Notes under the pieces: model-generated
The model's input: only the letters and a program-made list of their open reading frames with translations
What the model was told of the DNA's origin: nothing
Database searches by the model: none
Position numbers and translations under genes: made by a program
From: Cylindrodendrum hubeiense
Lineage: Eukaryota > Ascomycota > Sordariomycetes > Hypocreales > Nectriaceae
Direction: 5' to 3'
Assembly: GCA_014621425.1 (NCBI GenBank)
Contig: JAANBB010000010.1
Span: 248,001-312,000 of the forward strand
DNA: 64,000 bases
Part shown: piece after piece, positions 1 through 10,709 of the stretch
How the letters are laid out: each line of letters opens with the position of its first letter
How positions within the stretch are numbered: the first letter of the stretch is position 1

Positions 1-728
1 TCGCCGGAATCGTGGGTAACAGAGGTCAAGCTGCGTACGCTGCTGCCAACACCTACCTCGACGCCTTCGTCCGGTTCCGTGCCCGTCAAGGTCTGGCAGC
101 GTCGTCTCTGGATCTCACCGCTGTTGAAGGCGTTGGCTACCTTGCTGAGAACACGGATCGACAGTCCCAGGTCCTGAAGAACCTTTCAGGCAACACTTTG
201 AACGAATCTGAGGTTCTGGCACTGGTCGAGGCCGCAATCGTGGGTAAGGTGACTACGGCTTGCGACGGCCAGTGTGTCACTGGTTTGAGCTTTGAGAACC
301 CAGCATCTCTGCCATACTACGCCTCTGACGGCAAGTTCTCTCACCTCCGCAATGCCGCATTGGCCAATTGCCTGGATGCCGACGGGTTGGATGGAGGAGC
401 CAACCTCCTCATTTCGCAGCAGCTCCAGCAAACCACCACAGAGCAGGACGCCCATGAGGTGGTCACTTTGGGAGTCCAGGAGAAGCTGGGCGCCATTCTG
501 ATGCTGCCCCCTGAGGTTATGGCTGCTGAGCAGGGCAAGTCGTCCATCACTGCCCTGGGTCTGGACTCACTCAATGCCATTGAGCTACGAAACTGGATCG
601 GCAAGGAGCTCCATGCTCATTTGCAAGTGTTGGAACTTCTCACAAGTGGAACGATGATAGATCTGTCGGCTTTAATTCTCCGGAAGACCAGCCTCAAAGG
701 CGTTTGGTCCAAGGTGGAAGAGGCATAA
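1..728 (+). CDS. Highly reducing polyketide synthase, C-terminal part (KR-ACP), 5' truncated
   Basis: The reading frame is open from the window edge (first whole codon at base 3) to TAA at 726-728. The first residues are the end of a ketoreductase domain with the catalytic Y-x3-N pattern (AYAAANTYLDAF). After a linker of roughly 100 residues comes an acyl carrier domain. Its phosphopantetheine serine lies in LGLDSLNAIELRNW (codon 567-569). The protein ends about 50 residues later with no thioesterase, reductase or condensation domain, the usual end of a fungal highly reducing type I PKS. Product release would then need a separate enzyme; the acyltransferase at 20.7 kb is one candidate (inference). 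Upstream domains and the product cannot be judged here. Confidence 0.93.
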   Translation, partial: AGIVGNRGQAAYAAANTYLDAFVRFRARQGLAASSLDLTAVEGVGYLAENTDRQSQVLKNLSGNTLNESEVLALVEAAIVGKVTTACDGQCVTGLSFENPASLPYYASDGKFSHLRNAALANCLDADGLDGGANLLISQQLQQTTTEQDAHEVVTLGVQEKLGAILMLPPEVMAAEQGKSSITALGLDSLNAIELRNWIGKELHAHLQVLELLTSGTMIDLSALILRKTSLKGVWSKVEEA

Positions 729-2139
729 TCCATCATCGGCTTGTCGAGATTTGAAAATGGCGGTTTTATAGAGTTTAATTTTCATTTGTTAACTATCATA
801 ATAATGCTCACAAGAGAGGTTTACGGCCACTACATGCTTATAATCTTATCTGAATCATGCCTCATGTCAATCGCTGAAGTAGTCGCTGTGGATCATTGTG
901 AATTTTCATGCTTTCCTTAAATCGAAGATGATCTAGTAGCCATCCGTCTTGGTAGTTTGTGTCTAACATCATGTCTTGTTCAATACATCATCCAGGAATA
1001 CATCCAGCATCCAATCAACTTCGACAGCCAACCAGATGCCTGCAAGTGTCATCACGCCTACCTGTCTCCAATTTTCAAAATAGTCTTGCGGTATACTTAA
1101 TATTAATATTATGACAACTGTTCAAACCTTTTATTTAGGGTGCTATTTATATAGAACTAGGAGAGGATATAGAAGGTTGCATCGAATGCTATATCGCAAG
1201 GGTACTGGGCAATGAAAAGAAATCACCATCATATTATGAAGATAGCATCCCACCCAGGCTTTTGAATACCAACACCTACGTACAAAGCCCATTTATACAT
1301 GTCTAACTGGCGTAATAGCATTCAAGAAGACTCAATGGAATTCGCGAGCGTAACCAACAACTATGAGAACTGACAGGGTTGTCGAGGCACGGTAAGATAA
1401 ACAACTAATTGTAGTCCTGCTACGTGATAAATCCTAAATTTTGCAATTAAAGCCGTGCTAATTTTGCGGGATTCTTGGAAGGATTTAAATAGAAACCATG
1501 CTGTTGTGTGGGGGGAGGAGAAAGATAGACTAGAAGACCTAACAACTCACCTACAGGACAGATTGGTAGTGGCTGTCGCGGTAAAGCATCTACAACAGTT
1601 ACTAAGTTGGAGATGACAGTTAACATAAATGAATAAATTACACATGATTAACAGCTACCAGTCACTATACTGTCTGATCAATTGATTTACTAGAGGATAG
1701 TATAAGCTCAAGTTAAAAATATTAATGATTATTCATGGGTCCTGATGACTTTGGTCATAAAAGAGGACAATCTAAACTGCTGAACTCAAAACTTTCCTAA
1801 TTAGACTTCAGAGACTGACTAATTGGGTTGAGCTAATAGTCCTAAAGCAAGGCGGAGCATCCTGTTGAAGTCAGCCCGTCGTTGATGACTCCCTTCTGAC
1901 AACGGCAAGGAATGCAACAACGCCTTGTCCCCGAAGTCTAATGATGCCCAAAGGTTTATATATACTAATTCGAATAGAATTCCATGCAGATTGCTCTTCA
2001 TTATCCTTTCCGTTACTGCAACCTCAAGGCTACGTTCGACACGAACGGTAAAGCCTTTGTCTAAGCGTCGATCCGCACAAGACAATGCAGGTTGATATTA
2101 GGACATGTGTGAATCGATGCATTTCTTTTACCCTCTAGA
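729..2139. other. Gene-free interval between PKS and lipase
   Basis: I see no convincing coding region. The stretch is AT-rich (about 1090-1200 especially) and holds one copy of a diverged dispersed repeat, listed separately. Because the PKS and the lipase converge, this space holds two 3' ends and no shared promoter. Confidence 0.6.
1555..1835. repeat. Diverged dispersed repeat, copy A
   Basis: A 19-base block (acagattggtagtggctgt, 1558-1576) recurs exactly at 18782-18800. A second block around 1675-1705 (core TGATCAA-TGATTTAC) recurs at about 18893-18920. The last part (1750-1835, with ggacaatct and gactgactaattg) resembles 31018-31080. Order and orientation are the same in each place, which suggests fragments of one old element. 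No coding capacity or terminal repeats are visible. Confidence 0.55.
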
Positions 2140-3486
2140 TCAGACACCCCCACCTAGCTTTTTGGATGATGCAACCAGTGCGTCAGCAATCGTTTTAGGG
2201 AAGATCTTTAGAAATTCTGGATCGATCTCCGATGTCGTGCCTGTTATGGTAGAACATCCGGGCTTCGGAAGGTTGCCATTAAATAAACCTCTAATCCAAT
2301 CCATTGCGATGGGCGTCCCGACGATGCCATAGCTCGTGTGGCGCAGGTTGGTTGCAATGTCCCTTCGATATAGGACGTTGCCACCCTTAGCGCAGTAGTC
2401 GATTACCATTTTGTCCATCTGCGCAATAGGCACTGCCTCGTCTTGAACGGCCGCATGAAAGAACATGGGGATCTGGGAGATTTGTCTGCCTTGGTTGGAT
2501 TGGGCAAAAACCTTAATGATGGCGGGTTCTGAGGAGAAGCGAACCCAATCGTCAAACATGCCGATGATGTCTCTGCCGTTGAAAAACGCAATGTTGGCGT
2601 CCAGGCACTGATGCAACGGCCGGTAGAAATCCTCCTTGGCCGAGGGTTTGAGGTGCTTTTCAATCACTTCTCCGACCTCTGGATACTGGGCGGCTAAGCC
2701 TAGCAGTATAACCGGTATGAAGCCTGCAACTCGTTCCTTGTTGACTTTGGAGACCGGGACGCTGATGCTGTTACAACCGCCCCCCAGCGCTGCGCCCGCA
2801 ATCTTCAGTTCCGGCGCGTAGGTTGACTGCAATTCGGCAGCCCACTGAGTCACAGCAGCCCCGGCTGAGTACCCGCACAGTGCAACCTGTGAGTTTGACG
2901 CGACGCCGGTGTACTGGGCCGACTGGATCACCGCACGGATTCCGTCGAGAACTGCATGGCCTGCAAGCTTGGTTGCATAAAATGCGCCTTTTGGACCTTC
3001 ATAATCCGCGACAATGACTACCCATCCCTCTTCGAGTGCACCTTGGAGAAGTAGAAGCTGCGTCTGTAATGTTCTAGAACCCAGGAGCGGATCATTACCC
3101 GTCCCAAACAGAAACCCATGTGAGGGGGCGCAGTCGATGGTGACCGCGTCCTCGGCAACCTGATAAGACACCACCTTACTCAGATCAGGCTTATTAGGGA
3201 CTAGGACAGTCACTACAGTGGCAGTAGCATTGCCTTCGTCGTCGTTTGTCCGATAGAGGATCTGGTGGCTGCGCTGAAGGTTGCTCGGCGGAGAACCAAA
3301 GGCAGAGATGACATCCGGCGGCTGCCGGTGCCTCAGGATTTCGCCGGGGGCGAATTTTTCAATATCATCTGGTACCGCGTAGAATGGATCTTTACTGGGA
3401 GGTAATTGACTAGACGCGGAAGGGGTCGCGTAGAGAGCGGTTGAGATGGCCAAGTAGGCCAGGACGCGGAGAAACGTCCGAGTCAT
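2140..3486 (-). CDS. Secretory lipase (LIP family)
   Basis: Single exon, 448 residues, the usual length of the fungal secretory lipase family (Candida LIP type, alpha/beta-hydrolase). The N-terminus is a good signal peptide: MTR, then a hydrophobic stretch to about residue 25. The nucleophile elbow is GYSAG at residues 205-209 (Ser207). A likely acid is the Asp in AVQDEAVP and a likely His is in LRHTSYG near the C-terminus. The expected activity is extracellular triacylglycerol or ester hydrolysis. It converges on the PKS gene; whether it belongs to that cluster or merely borders it is unknown. Confidence 0.9.
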   Translation of the reverse strand: MTRTFLRVLAYLAISTALYATPSASSQLPPSKDPFYAVPDDIEKFAPGEILRHRQPPDVISAFGSPPSNLQRSHQILYRTNDDEGNATATVVTVLVPNKPDLSKVVSYQVAEDAVTIDCAPSHGFLFGTGNDPLLGSRTLQTQLLLLQGALEEGWVVIVADYEGPKGAFYATKLAGHAVLDGIRAVIQSAQYTGVASNSQVALCGYSAGAAVTQWAAELQSTYAPELKIAGAALGGGCNSISVPVSKVNKERVAGFIPVILLGLAAQYPEVGEVIEKHLKPSAKEDFYRPLHQCLDANIAFFNGRDIIGMFDDWVRFSSEPAIIKVFAQSNQGRQISQIPMFFHAAVQDEAVPIAQMDKMVIDYCAKGGNVLYRRDIATNLRHTSYGIVGTPIAMDWIRGLFNGNLPKPGCSTITGTTSEIDPEFLKIFPKTIADALVASSKKLGGGV

Positions 3487-4846
3487 TGTAAAACGGGAGG
3501 AGATGAAGTGGCTGAAAGACGGGAAAGGGATGTTTTGAAACCACTAGCTGGGCCCCTTGTAAAATTTTCCAAAAAGCATCGAGACTGCGTCAATGATTTA
3601 TACGGTCACATACGGGAAACCAGACTGAGACATGCCTGTGGTCAGCAGCGGTTCAGTCGTGGCATGCCCGTGGGGGCATTTCCTAGCGGCAACGGCGCGA
3701 TCCTCATGGCATAGCAGATGAGTGCACCTTCTCGTTGCTCTGTCTCGGGCCGATCATAATGTGATTGAAGCTGAGAGTTAAAGACAGGTGACGATGTTGA
3801 GGCCTCTCCCCCACAACATCCAATCGGCAACTTATAGTTCCCGAACCCGTTGGCCCGCATTCTGGGCGCGTGGCTCTTCATAATTTATCAAAATTCCTGA
3901 CCGCTAATTGATGCCTTGAGACACGCAGGACAATGGTTACTGTGGCCACGTCCTATGGCGCTGAAACGGGCATTTACCCGGGTGAAAAGGGGCATTTGAA
4001 ACCCGAATGTTTCAGTACATTTACGAATCATTCTGACATATCATTGTCTGTGTTGCGAAACGTAGGTCTCAATGGCGATCCCATTCTTTGATAACGGAAC
4101 CAAAGCTTGGCGACGGCATCTGATAAGTTCATCGGCTCGCATTCGCCGGTCCAGCAATGAAACGCGAGAGCTCAGCAGAAATGAATAAATTCTGAAAGAT
4201 GGGGCAGTGGATTACATTTCAAGCATGCAAATGCAGTACATTTCGCCTGCCGTCGTCCTGTAGCAACACGAATCTTGACCTATGGGCAGTGAGACACCTG
4301 TAAATGCCCCGGGTTCCAGGACACCGCTGACAGGCAGATCCCTGCATCTCTCCGAACTAACAACTCCCTGTAGATACCATCTAATGGCGGACCCTGTCAA
4401 CTCCTTCCTGCCCTACAGAACAAGGTACAACCCTGCATTTTATTGTTCCGGCCGCTCTCAGACGTCGGGCGATGCTAGCGCTCAGACGTCGTGCAACATG
4501 GCGAACCCCTCATCACATGGCGCTTCTCCATACTCTAGTGCTCCGCATCTTCTCAGAGCGTATCGCTTTTGGAATATTAATTTCAGTCGCAGTCATTATA
4601 ACCTGTCGAGGTAATGCTTCCGGAGTCAGCCACTTGCCTACCGGGATACTACTGATTCACGGGCAGCCTCATATTAAGCACCATCTGCATATGAAGTCAT
4701 ATAATTGAAGAGTAAAAGTTCTTGATACAGATAATTAAAATTCCTCGACTTTTTCAACCACTCCTAAGCCCAATGCATCGGTACTATCTCACAACAATCT
4801 AACCCAGCCTGACCTCGCATTACGCCATATAACTTCAAAACACGAC
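3487..4846. other. Intergenic interval upstream of the lipase
   Basis: The short open frames here have no recognisable domain or coding pattern. The part next to 3486 is the lipase promoter. A short direct repeat, ctcagacgtcg, occurs at 4457-4467 and 4481-4491 (spacing 24). Each copy contains the palindrome GACGTC, a bZIP-type half or full site, but no gene start is close enough to assign it. Confidence 0.5.
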
Positions 4847-6163
4847 CTAATACCCTTTCCAGCCGGCATCCAGTTCCGCATGCATCAATCTACTATCTTT
4901 GAGGACTTTCGCCTCAGGAGTAAGCGGGCTTATCCCTGAGTATGAGTCCCGATCAATAGGGGGTTCGTCCCCCCCTCTGTAAGGTGGCATGGTACCCGTA
5001 TAGAAAGTAGGTTTTGAAACTGTCGAAGAAGCTGTCGGGGAGCTGGTTGCAGTGACATTGCTACCTTCAAACTCCTGAATAGGGGGGTCGCCGTCGAGCT
5101 CTCCAATGTGACCTGTTTGTTGTGGTTGCTGCCGCCGCCGCCGACGGTAAAACCAGAATGCGGCAAAAGCAGCGGCTCCGACACCTAGTAAACAGCCGAT
5201 GACTATTCCAGCGATAGCACCGCCTGTAATGCTACTAGAATCTTCTGTAGAGGCAGCTTGGGATGGAGTCTCGGATGCAGTCTCGGATGCAGTCTCGGAA
5301 GAAGTGGTCTGCGTAAAACCAGAACATGTCAGCAAATTCAAAGACTGTGTGGAAGGGTGGTCATTTTTCAGGCCGCTGCATTCTTGGACTTACAGTCGAT
5401 GTCTAATTGAGCAAGTCAGCAAGCGGTTCATCATTCGAAAATCATTCATTTAGGATAAACTTACGGCAGTCGCGAGTAAATCCAGAGCAAAGCCATCAAT
5501 CACATGGCCGTATGCCTGGTCGGCCGAAGATGATGCGATCCATTTAACCGTTGCCGTGACGTTCTCATTGTCGTAAGCCGTGACAGTCGCTGTCTGTCCG
5601 GATTTGAAATTGCTGTAGCAAGTGCCTCCATATGCCGGCCGGTCCGAATCAGATGTTACAGAGGGAGGGGCGAGGTTATAACCACTTGCGCAGCATGCGA
5701 TATAAGCATTGGTCCATTGCTTTGCTGTGACCCATCCCTCGGGGCATACCAACGGACTCATCAGAGGCGCGATGGAGCTGGATTCGTTTGCAAGACTGGT
5801 GTATCTCCCGATGTATTGAGACGGGTAGCAATCGGTCACTTTCTCCCCGTAGGCGGGCTCCGGCTCGTTGATCCATATTTCATAGCCTGGAGAAGCAAGT
5901 TGCGAGAGGCGGCCTTGCGTGCATGATGCCGGAGGTTTAAAGGTCGTGGTGAGGGGCACCACGGCAATGGTCACGATAAGAACGGATTGAGTGACTGCCG
6001 CTGTTACCGTCGAACTTTCGGTGTCATCGGTGTTTGTCGCGTCGTCGGTGTTTGTAGTCTCATCGGTGTGGGTAGCCTCGTCGCTGCTTGTGACTGTACT
6101 CGTCTCCTTTGCTGCAATCTTTCCGACGAGCGCCAGTAATAGAAGCAAGGCCTGGTGGCGCAT
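4847..6163 (-). CDS. Secreted or surface single-pass membrane protein with Thr/Ser-rich stalk
   Basis: Exons 6163-5465, 5402-5394 and 5308-4847 give 389 residues in phase 0 throughout. Donors are GTAAGT and acceptors TAG and CAG. The middle exon is only 9 nt. It could also be skipped as one 156-nt intron, which keeps the frame. Layout: signal peptide (MRHQALLLLLALVGKIAAK), Thr/Asp repeats (TNTDDATNTDD), a Cys-containing extracellular domain of about 150 residues, a Ser/Thr/Glu stalk with SETASETASET repeats, a transmembrane helix (GAIAGIVIGCLLGVGAAAF), an Arg-rich stop-transfer run and a cytosolic tail. This is the architecture of fungal sensor-like or WSC/mid2-like proteins. I do not recognise the ectodomain. 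Confidence 0.85.
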
Positions 6164-7163
6164 CTTTGCAGCGTGTGCAGTATGCAGCCAAGGAATACGC
6201 TAAATCTGAGTATATTATCGAAGGAAGAAGAAGAGCACCCAGTCTCAACAGAAGAGGCGGGTGGGACTATTATCGAGCGTGCGTGGCGACGAGACCCTAG
6301 ACAATGTCAGCACGGTGGGGACAGGGCCTTGGCTTGGGGGCTGGCAAAGCCTGTACATTGTATTTATTAGGATTGTCTATCTAATTCCCTGTTGTTTGTG
6401 CAACCAAATAATGGTATCTCCACACGTGCTTATAGTCAATCCTGCCAGGATTCAGCTGGAAGGATGCGAAGGATTCAGAAAGTGGGTATGGATGGTACGA
6501 CTCGTTTCAGCACCCTCGAACCCTGGAATCGCCACAACGGGCAATGTCGCCCACTGTGGCTTCGTTCAGTAGGATAGACGATGGATGAGTATCAGTGCAA
6601 GAAACCCAGGCTCAACGCCCTACACATTCGTATTCAATGTCGACGTCTGCAGTATTGAAGCTTTTGCCGGACGGATATTACTGGCAATAGCCATGCTCCG
6701 TTGTAAAAAGTGGGATCGAGAAAGGTGGATCTCCACTGCCCCTGGCATTGTAACAAGAACTGAAGTTCCTGTTTCAGTCTAGTCGCTCCGTGGGGTTACA
6801 TGAAGGATCGCAAATTTACCGCGACGGATCCTTATTAGTGGCCCGGATACGAGCCGGTTACATGGTACAGACCACGGCACTTAGGGAAATTGGGCTGTAC
6901 CCATATTAATACGTAACTATGTAATCTGCCGGCTAAAACTAAAAGCCTCCTATCAGCGGATAGCCTCATCGAAGCGCGGATATTCAATAATTATGTATGC
7001 GCGGTCGTCGTTGGGGTTACACTTGGTGAAGTGGCAGCACCACTTATGACAGGCTGATAAGGCTAAGCGGCTCACATCATCACGGCGCGGATGGGCCTCA
7101 TCTCAAATGAATGTTCAATTCTAATAACCGCCAACTCTACCCCTGCTCAACAACCACCCCTCG
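6164..7163. other. Gene-free interval
   Basis: Promoter side of the membrane-protein gene and 3' side of the methyltransferase gene. Open frames on the plus strand (for example 6261-6572 and 6585-6782) lack any recognisable domain and I do not call them. Confidence 0.5.
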
Positions 7164-8510
7164 TCATTCGCCTTTCGCCTCCGGTTTCCTTCCTGTAACC
7201 ACAATCATTGGCCAATAGGCATGCACCCTCCTATCGCGCATGTTTCTCTTCGCCTCAGCCGCAAGAACGTCCACCTCCTCAGCCTTCCACCCAAGACCCC
7301 TCGTTAGCGCCGCCATTAAAAACCCTTGTAGACCGGTGACGATGTTCTGGTAGTTCCAGGCGCCGACCTCCTTGAAGTGGGCATCACGCGGCCAGGTGTT
7401 GGATGCCCATTTGTAGTGGTACTCATGGATATCCCGGAAGCCGGCTTTCTCGAGCATTGGCTTGATGGTGTTGAGGTCTATGAATGAGTGGTTGAGCTTG
7501 GCGGCTGCTTCACCGAGATGATGCATTGCTTTGTAAAGGGCGTGATTCTCAGTGAGGGTACCATCGTCAGAAAGAGGGAGGGTGAACTCTTGGAACTCGA
7601 CGTAGCCGCCTGGGGCCAAGTGGCTGCAGGGTATTGTAAGAATGTGAGATTTCAGGTCAGAATTAGTGCTTACTCGAATGATTTCCGAATGTATTCTTCC
7701 CAGTTTGATATGCTAGAGTTATTCATCCGGCTGTGGATATAGTCGAATGGCTTTGAATACGTCCACTCTTCCTCAAAATCATCGATCTCAAATTTGACGT
7801 TAGGGGGGACACTACAATATCAATCAGCTAAGATTTCATTATTAACAAGAATCGGGGGCCTGCTACAATGAAGGCTGACTCGGTGAGAGGTCAATACCTA
7901 TGACCTGTGGAAATGCAAATGTCAGATTGGTCTGCTGGGTTTCAGGGAAATTTTCTCACCTCAGCTTCAGGGTGCTCCTCCCCAAAGTCCATAGCCCAGA
8001 TCCCGGTGCCGGTGCCGAGATCTAGCACACGGCCAAGCTTGAAGTTCGCCTCATTTGGCGGAGCAAGACCGAGCTTTCCATTCAGTGTGAGGTAGAATAT
8101 ATGATGTTGCATATCTGTGACGGATATCAGCTAATAGTTATCATGGAGAGATCCAAATAACCGACCTAGTCGCTCATTCTCAGCCTCGTCGTTAGGAAAG
8201 TGATACTCTGAATTACCATAATTAGCTCACAATTATCTATCAACGAGTAGGTCGGATGTAAGGGAGGGGGATCGACTGACGGCCATCATGAAACTTGTGA
8301 TATGTTCTCCCATTTTCCCTCCTGTAGTCGAGGATAGAGCTATTCAAGCTAGCGGTGGATGACTCCCCGTCCTACGATCAACTCGGGTCAGTCCGGCACA
8401 GCCGAGCCTCGCTGGGTTGCATTGTTGGTTCGTACCGTCGTATCGCCAAGGGCGGAATCCCGGTCATTGAAATTGTCCGGCTCGACCACCACTTCACGTT
8501 GGTCTTGCAT
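7164..8510 (-). CDS. LaeA-like SAM-dependent methyltransferase
   Basis: Seven exons: 8510-8436, 8371-8281, 8207-8166, 8114-7960, 7904-7867, 7811-7674, 7623-7164. The frame closes to give 332 residues. The order matches the LaeA/UMTA family: an N-terminal SSILDYRRENGRTYHKF box, YHFPNDEAENERL, DMQHHIFYLTL, motif I VLDLGTGTGIW (about residue 100), the acidic-loop segment VIGIDLSPSQPSF, VPPNVKFEIDD, and the FDHLAPGGYVEFQE post-motif. Five introns have ordinary donors; the one after SPSQPS uses a weaker GTAGCA but is required by frame and homology. LaeA itself is a global regulator. Cluster-linked relatives may instead be tailoring O- or N-methyltransferases, and the sequence does not decide between these roles. 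Confidence 0.92.
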
Positions 8511-10709
8511 TGTCTGGCTCTGCGTCTTCAATGATTACGATGGGTCCAGGTCATGAATAGTATCGTAAACTGGGCGGGGAGAGGAAGCCTTGATTTGACG
8601 GGTTTGGAGAGCAGCCACGCCGGTGCGAGCGGGGTAAAGTCACGCAATGTCCGAAGCCCTAGGAGTTCGCAGTACAGGCGCGAACATACGCTGTTTTACC
8701 CCTGTCACCTAACTTCACCGCCACTCAGCACCTGGGTACAGCTCTTAATATCCACCACTGGCAGGTAAGAGCGAAGAGTAAGTATTGATACAAAAAAGGC
8801 GAAGGGGCATAATTAGATTGAAGACCTTTCGATTAAAAACCAGAAGCAAATTCTACTCTTCGCAGGGGGAAACGCTCATTGTAGATACTTGCTGGAGATG
8901 TACATAGTATCACTTCTTATGCAACAACCACCGCACATGCCGAGGTTTAGCAGAGAAAAGGTCTGTGCTACTTGTGCTGCTTACCTCAATTCATACTAGT
9001 CCAGCAATAATGAACGCTTGTTCCTCTACAAAGCGGTCAACAGCGCGAATGGTCACATGCACGCTGGCAGGTCGACGGGACATGCTAGAGTCCAGACTCG
9101 CAAGCCGGTCGCGAAGTTCTTGGAATCCCCCTATTTCCGTCTAGTACAAGACAGACTGTCACCAACTTTAGATAGGCAAGTTCAGATAACGATGGCCATA
9201 GCGAATAGTGTGATGGTAGAAATGCTCACTGGGCAAACCTAAGCCCACTCACCAGCAGCAAAAGCTAGCGTAGGGTAACATTCACATAATAGAATAATAA
9301 CCACACCAACCAGTTCTTTTCCCTCAAGAGCACGCAAGCCTTGGGCTCGAAGATTCCACTGTTATTAACCACGACTTCTGCATATATTCAATAAGCTGGA
9401 TTTCGATATATTAGTGGGGCGGCATGGACGAACGCCTTGCTTCTAAGGTGAGGGAAAAGATTGAGTCCACGCATGGAGTGTTGAATAGTCAAGAAACCCT
9501 TTTTTTTTTCCTTCCTAAGGTGCTTGAATAGAATATTCCTATTAACAAGACGTCTGCAGATTTAGACCGCCATTAAACATATTTAGTAGTGGCAGACACG
9601 CTGAGTGTAGGCTACACCCTGCGATAAGGGAATTCTTGCGGGCAGGCAAGCAGGGAGCCGGGACGCACACCAATCTAGGCTAAAATGAGATGAGGAAATC
9701 CGGCACCACCTGTGAATATTGAATAAATTATTTTCATAGTTTTAGATTCTTTTGATTGTTAGAGTCTTGAAATTACCTTGTGATGTCGACATGAGCTTAG
9801 AGAAGGTGTCCCCTCACTCATATCGGGATGGGAAGCTAATCTCGGCGCGGCTAGTGTCTGTACTCATGGTTGCGTACGCCTCCTAATCTAGATAGCGAGT
9901 TAACGCTCCGATAATGAAATGACCAAGTCAGTTGGGGAAATGTGTAGCGACTAACAGCTCGCGCTGGTCGGCCGAGCACCCCGCGCACCTCAGCTCGTGC
10001 TAGTCGGCCGAGCGTCCGAATGCAAACCTGACGATTGGGATGAAAGCCCGATAACTAATAAGATTACTTGCATTAGTCTGGAGGGAGAGATCTTGTCAAG
10101 AATCAATACACAACAAATTGACCTCAGAATTTTGTGACATTGTATACCAGACAATCCCAACAATAGCAAACGTCTGAGATAAATAATTGAAAGGTACAGA
10201 TACTCACGTAAAAAGGCTATTAAACAAAGAAGAGACGGTATTGTGGTTTATTTGCAAGATGGTCGGCAGATACATTATTTCTTGGCCATTGATGAAGTTT
10301 GGAAACGGGACTACCATCAATGGTGGCTTGTAGACACTTCATCTTTTGTCGAATGACTGTTATCATTTGACCATGAATCTGGCTAGATCGGCCCAAATCG
10401 TGGCTTCCCCGCAGTTTGGTGGCTTGGCCCTTGTCTCGATCCTTATCAAGTGTAGTTATCGGAGGAGCGGCCTTGCGGCCGCGAAGCCTTGCGTATCTTG
10501 CCCTTGCAACATTGTTATCATGCCGAGGGCTACACCTCTACGACAAGTATCTATATCACACAAACATATAAACCCCTTGCTGGCCTTCCTGAATGTTCAA
10601 CTCAGCTCCAGTCTCTCAGCCTCGACCAGATATCATCCATCAAGTGGCATTCACATCCCCATTCGTCTCCTTATTTGGTTCCTAATTCGTCTTCTCATCA
10701 GCCGTCATC
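8511..10709. other. Long gene-free interval with TCGGCCGA elements
   Basis: No supportable gene is seen in about 2.2 kb. It separates the divergent methyltransferase and MFS genes, so it contains both promoters. Two palindromic TCGGCCGA sites lie at 9968-9975 and 10004-10011, 36 bp apart. A short T-run occurs near 9500. Confidence 0.55.
9968..10011. promoter_or_regulatory. Paired TCGGCCGA palindromes, candidate Zn-cluster factor site
   Basis: Two perfect 8-base palindromes (9968-9975 and 10004-10011) lie 36 bp apart, about 700 bp upstream of the MFS start. The second continues into AGCGTCCGAA. The site near 15794 has nearly the same flank (AGCCTCCGAA). CGG/CCG inverted triplets are the usual target of fungal Zn(II)2Cys6 regulators. 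The regulatory role is inferred. Confidence 0.45.
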
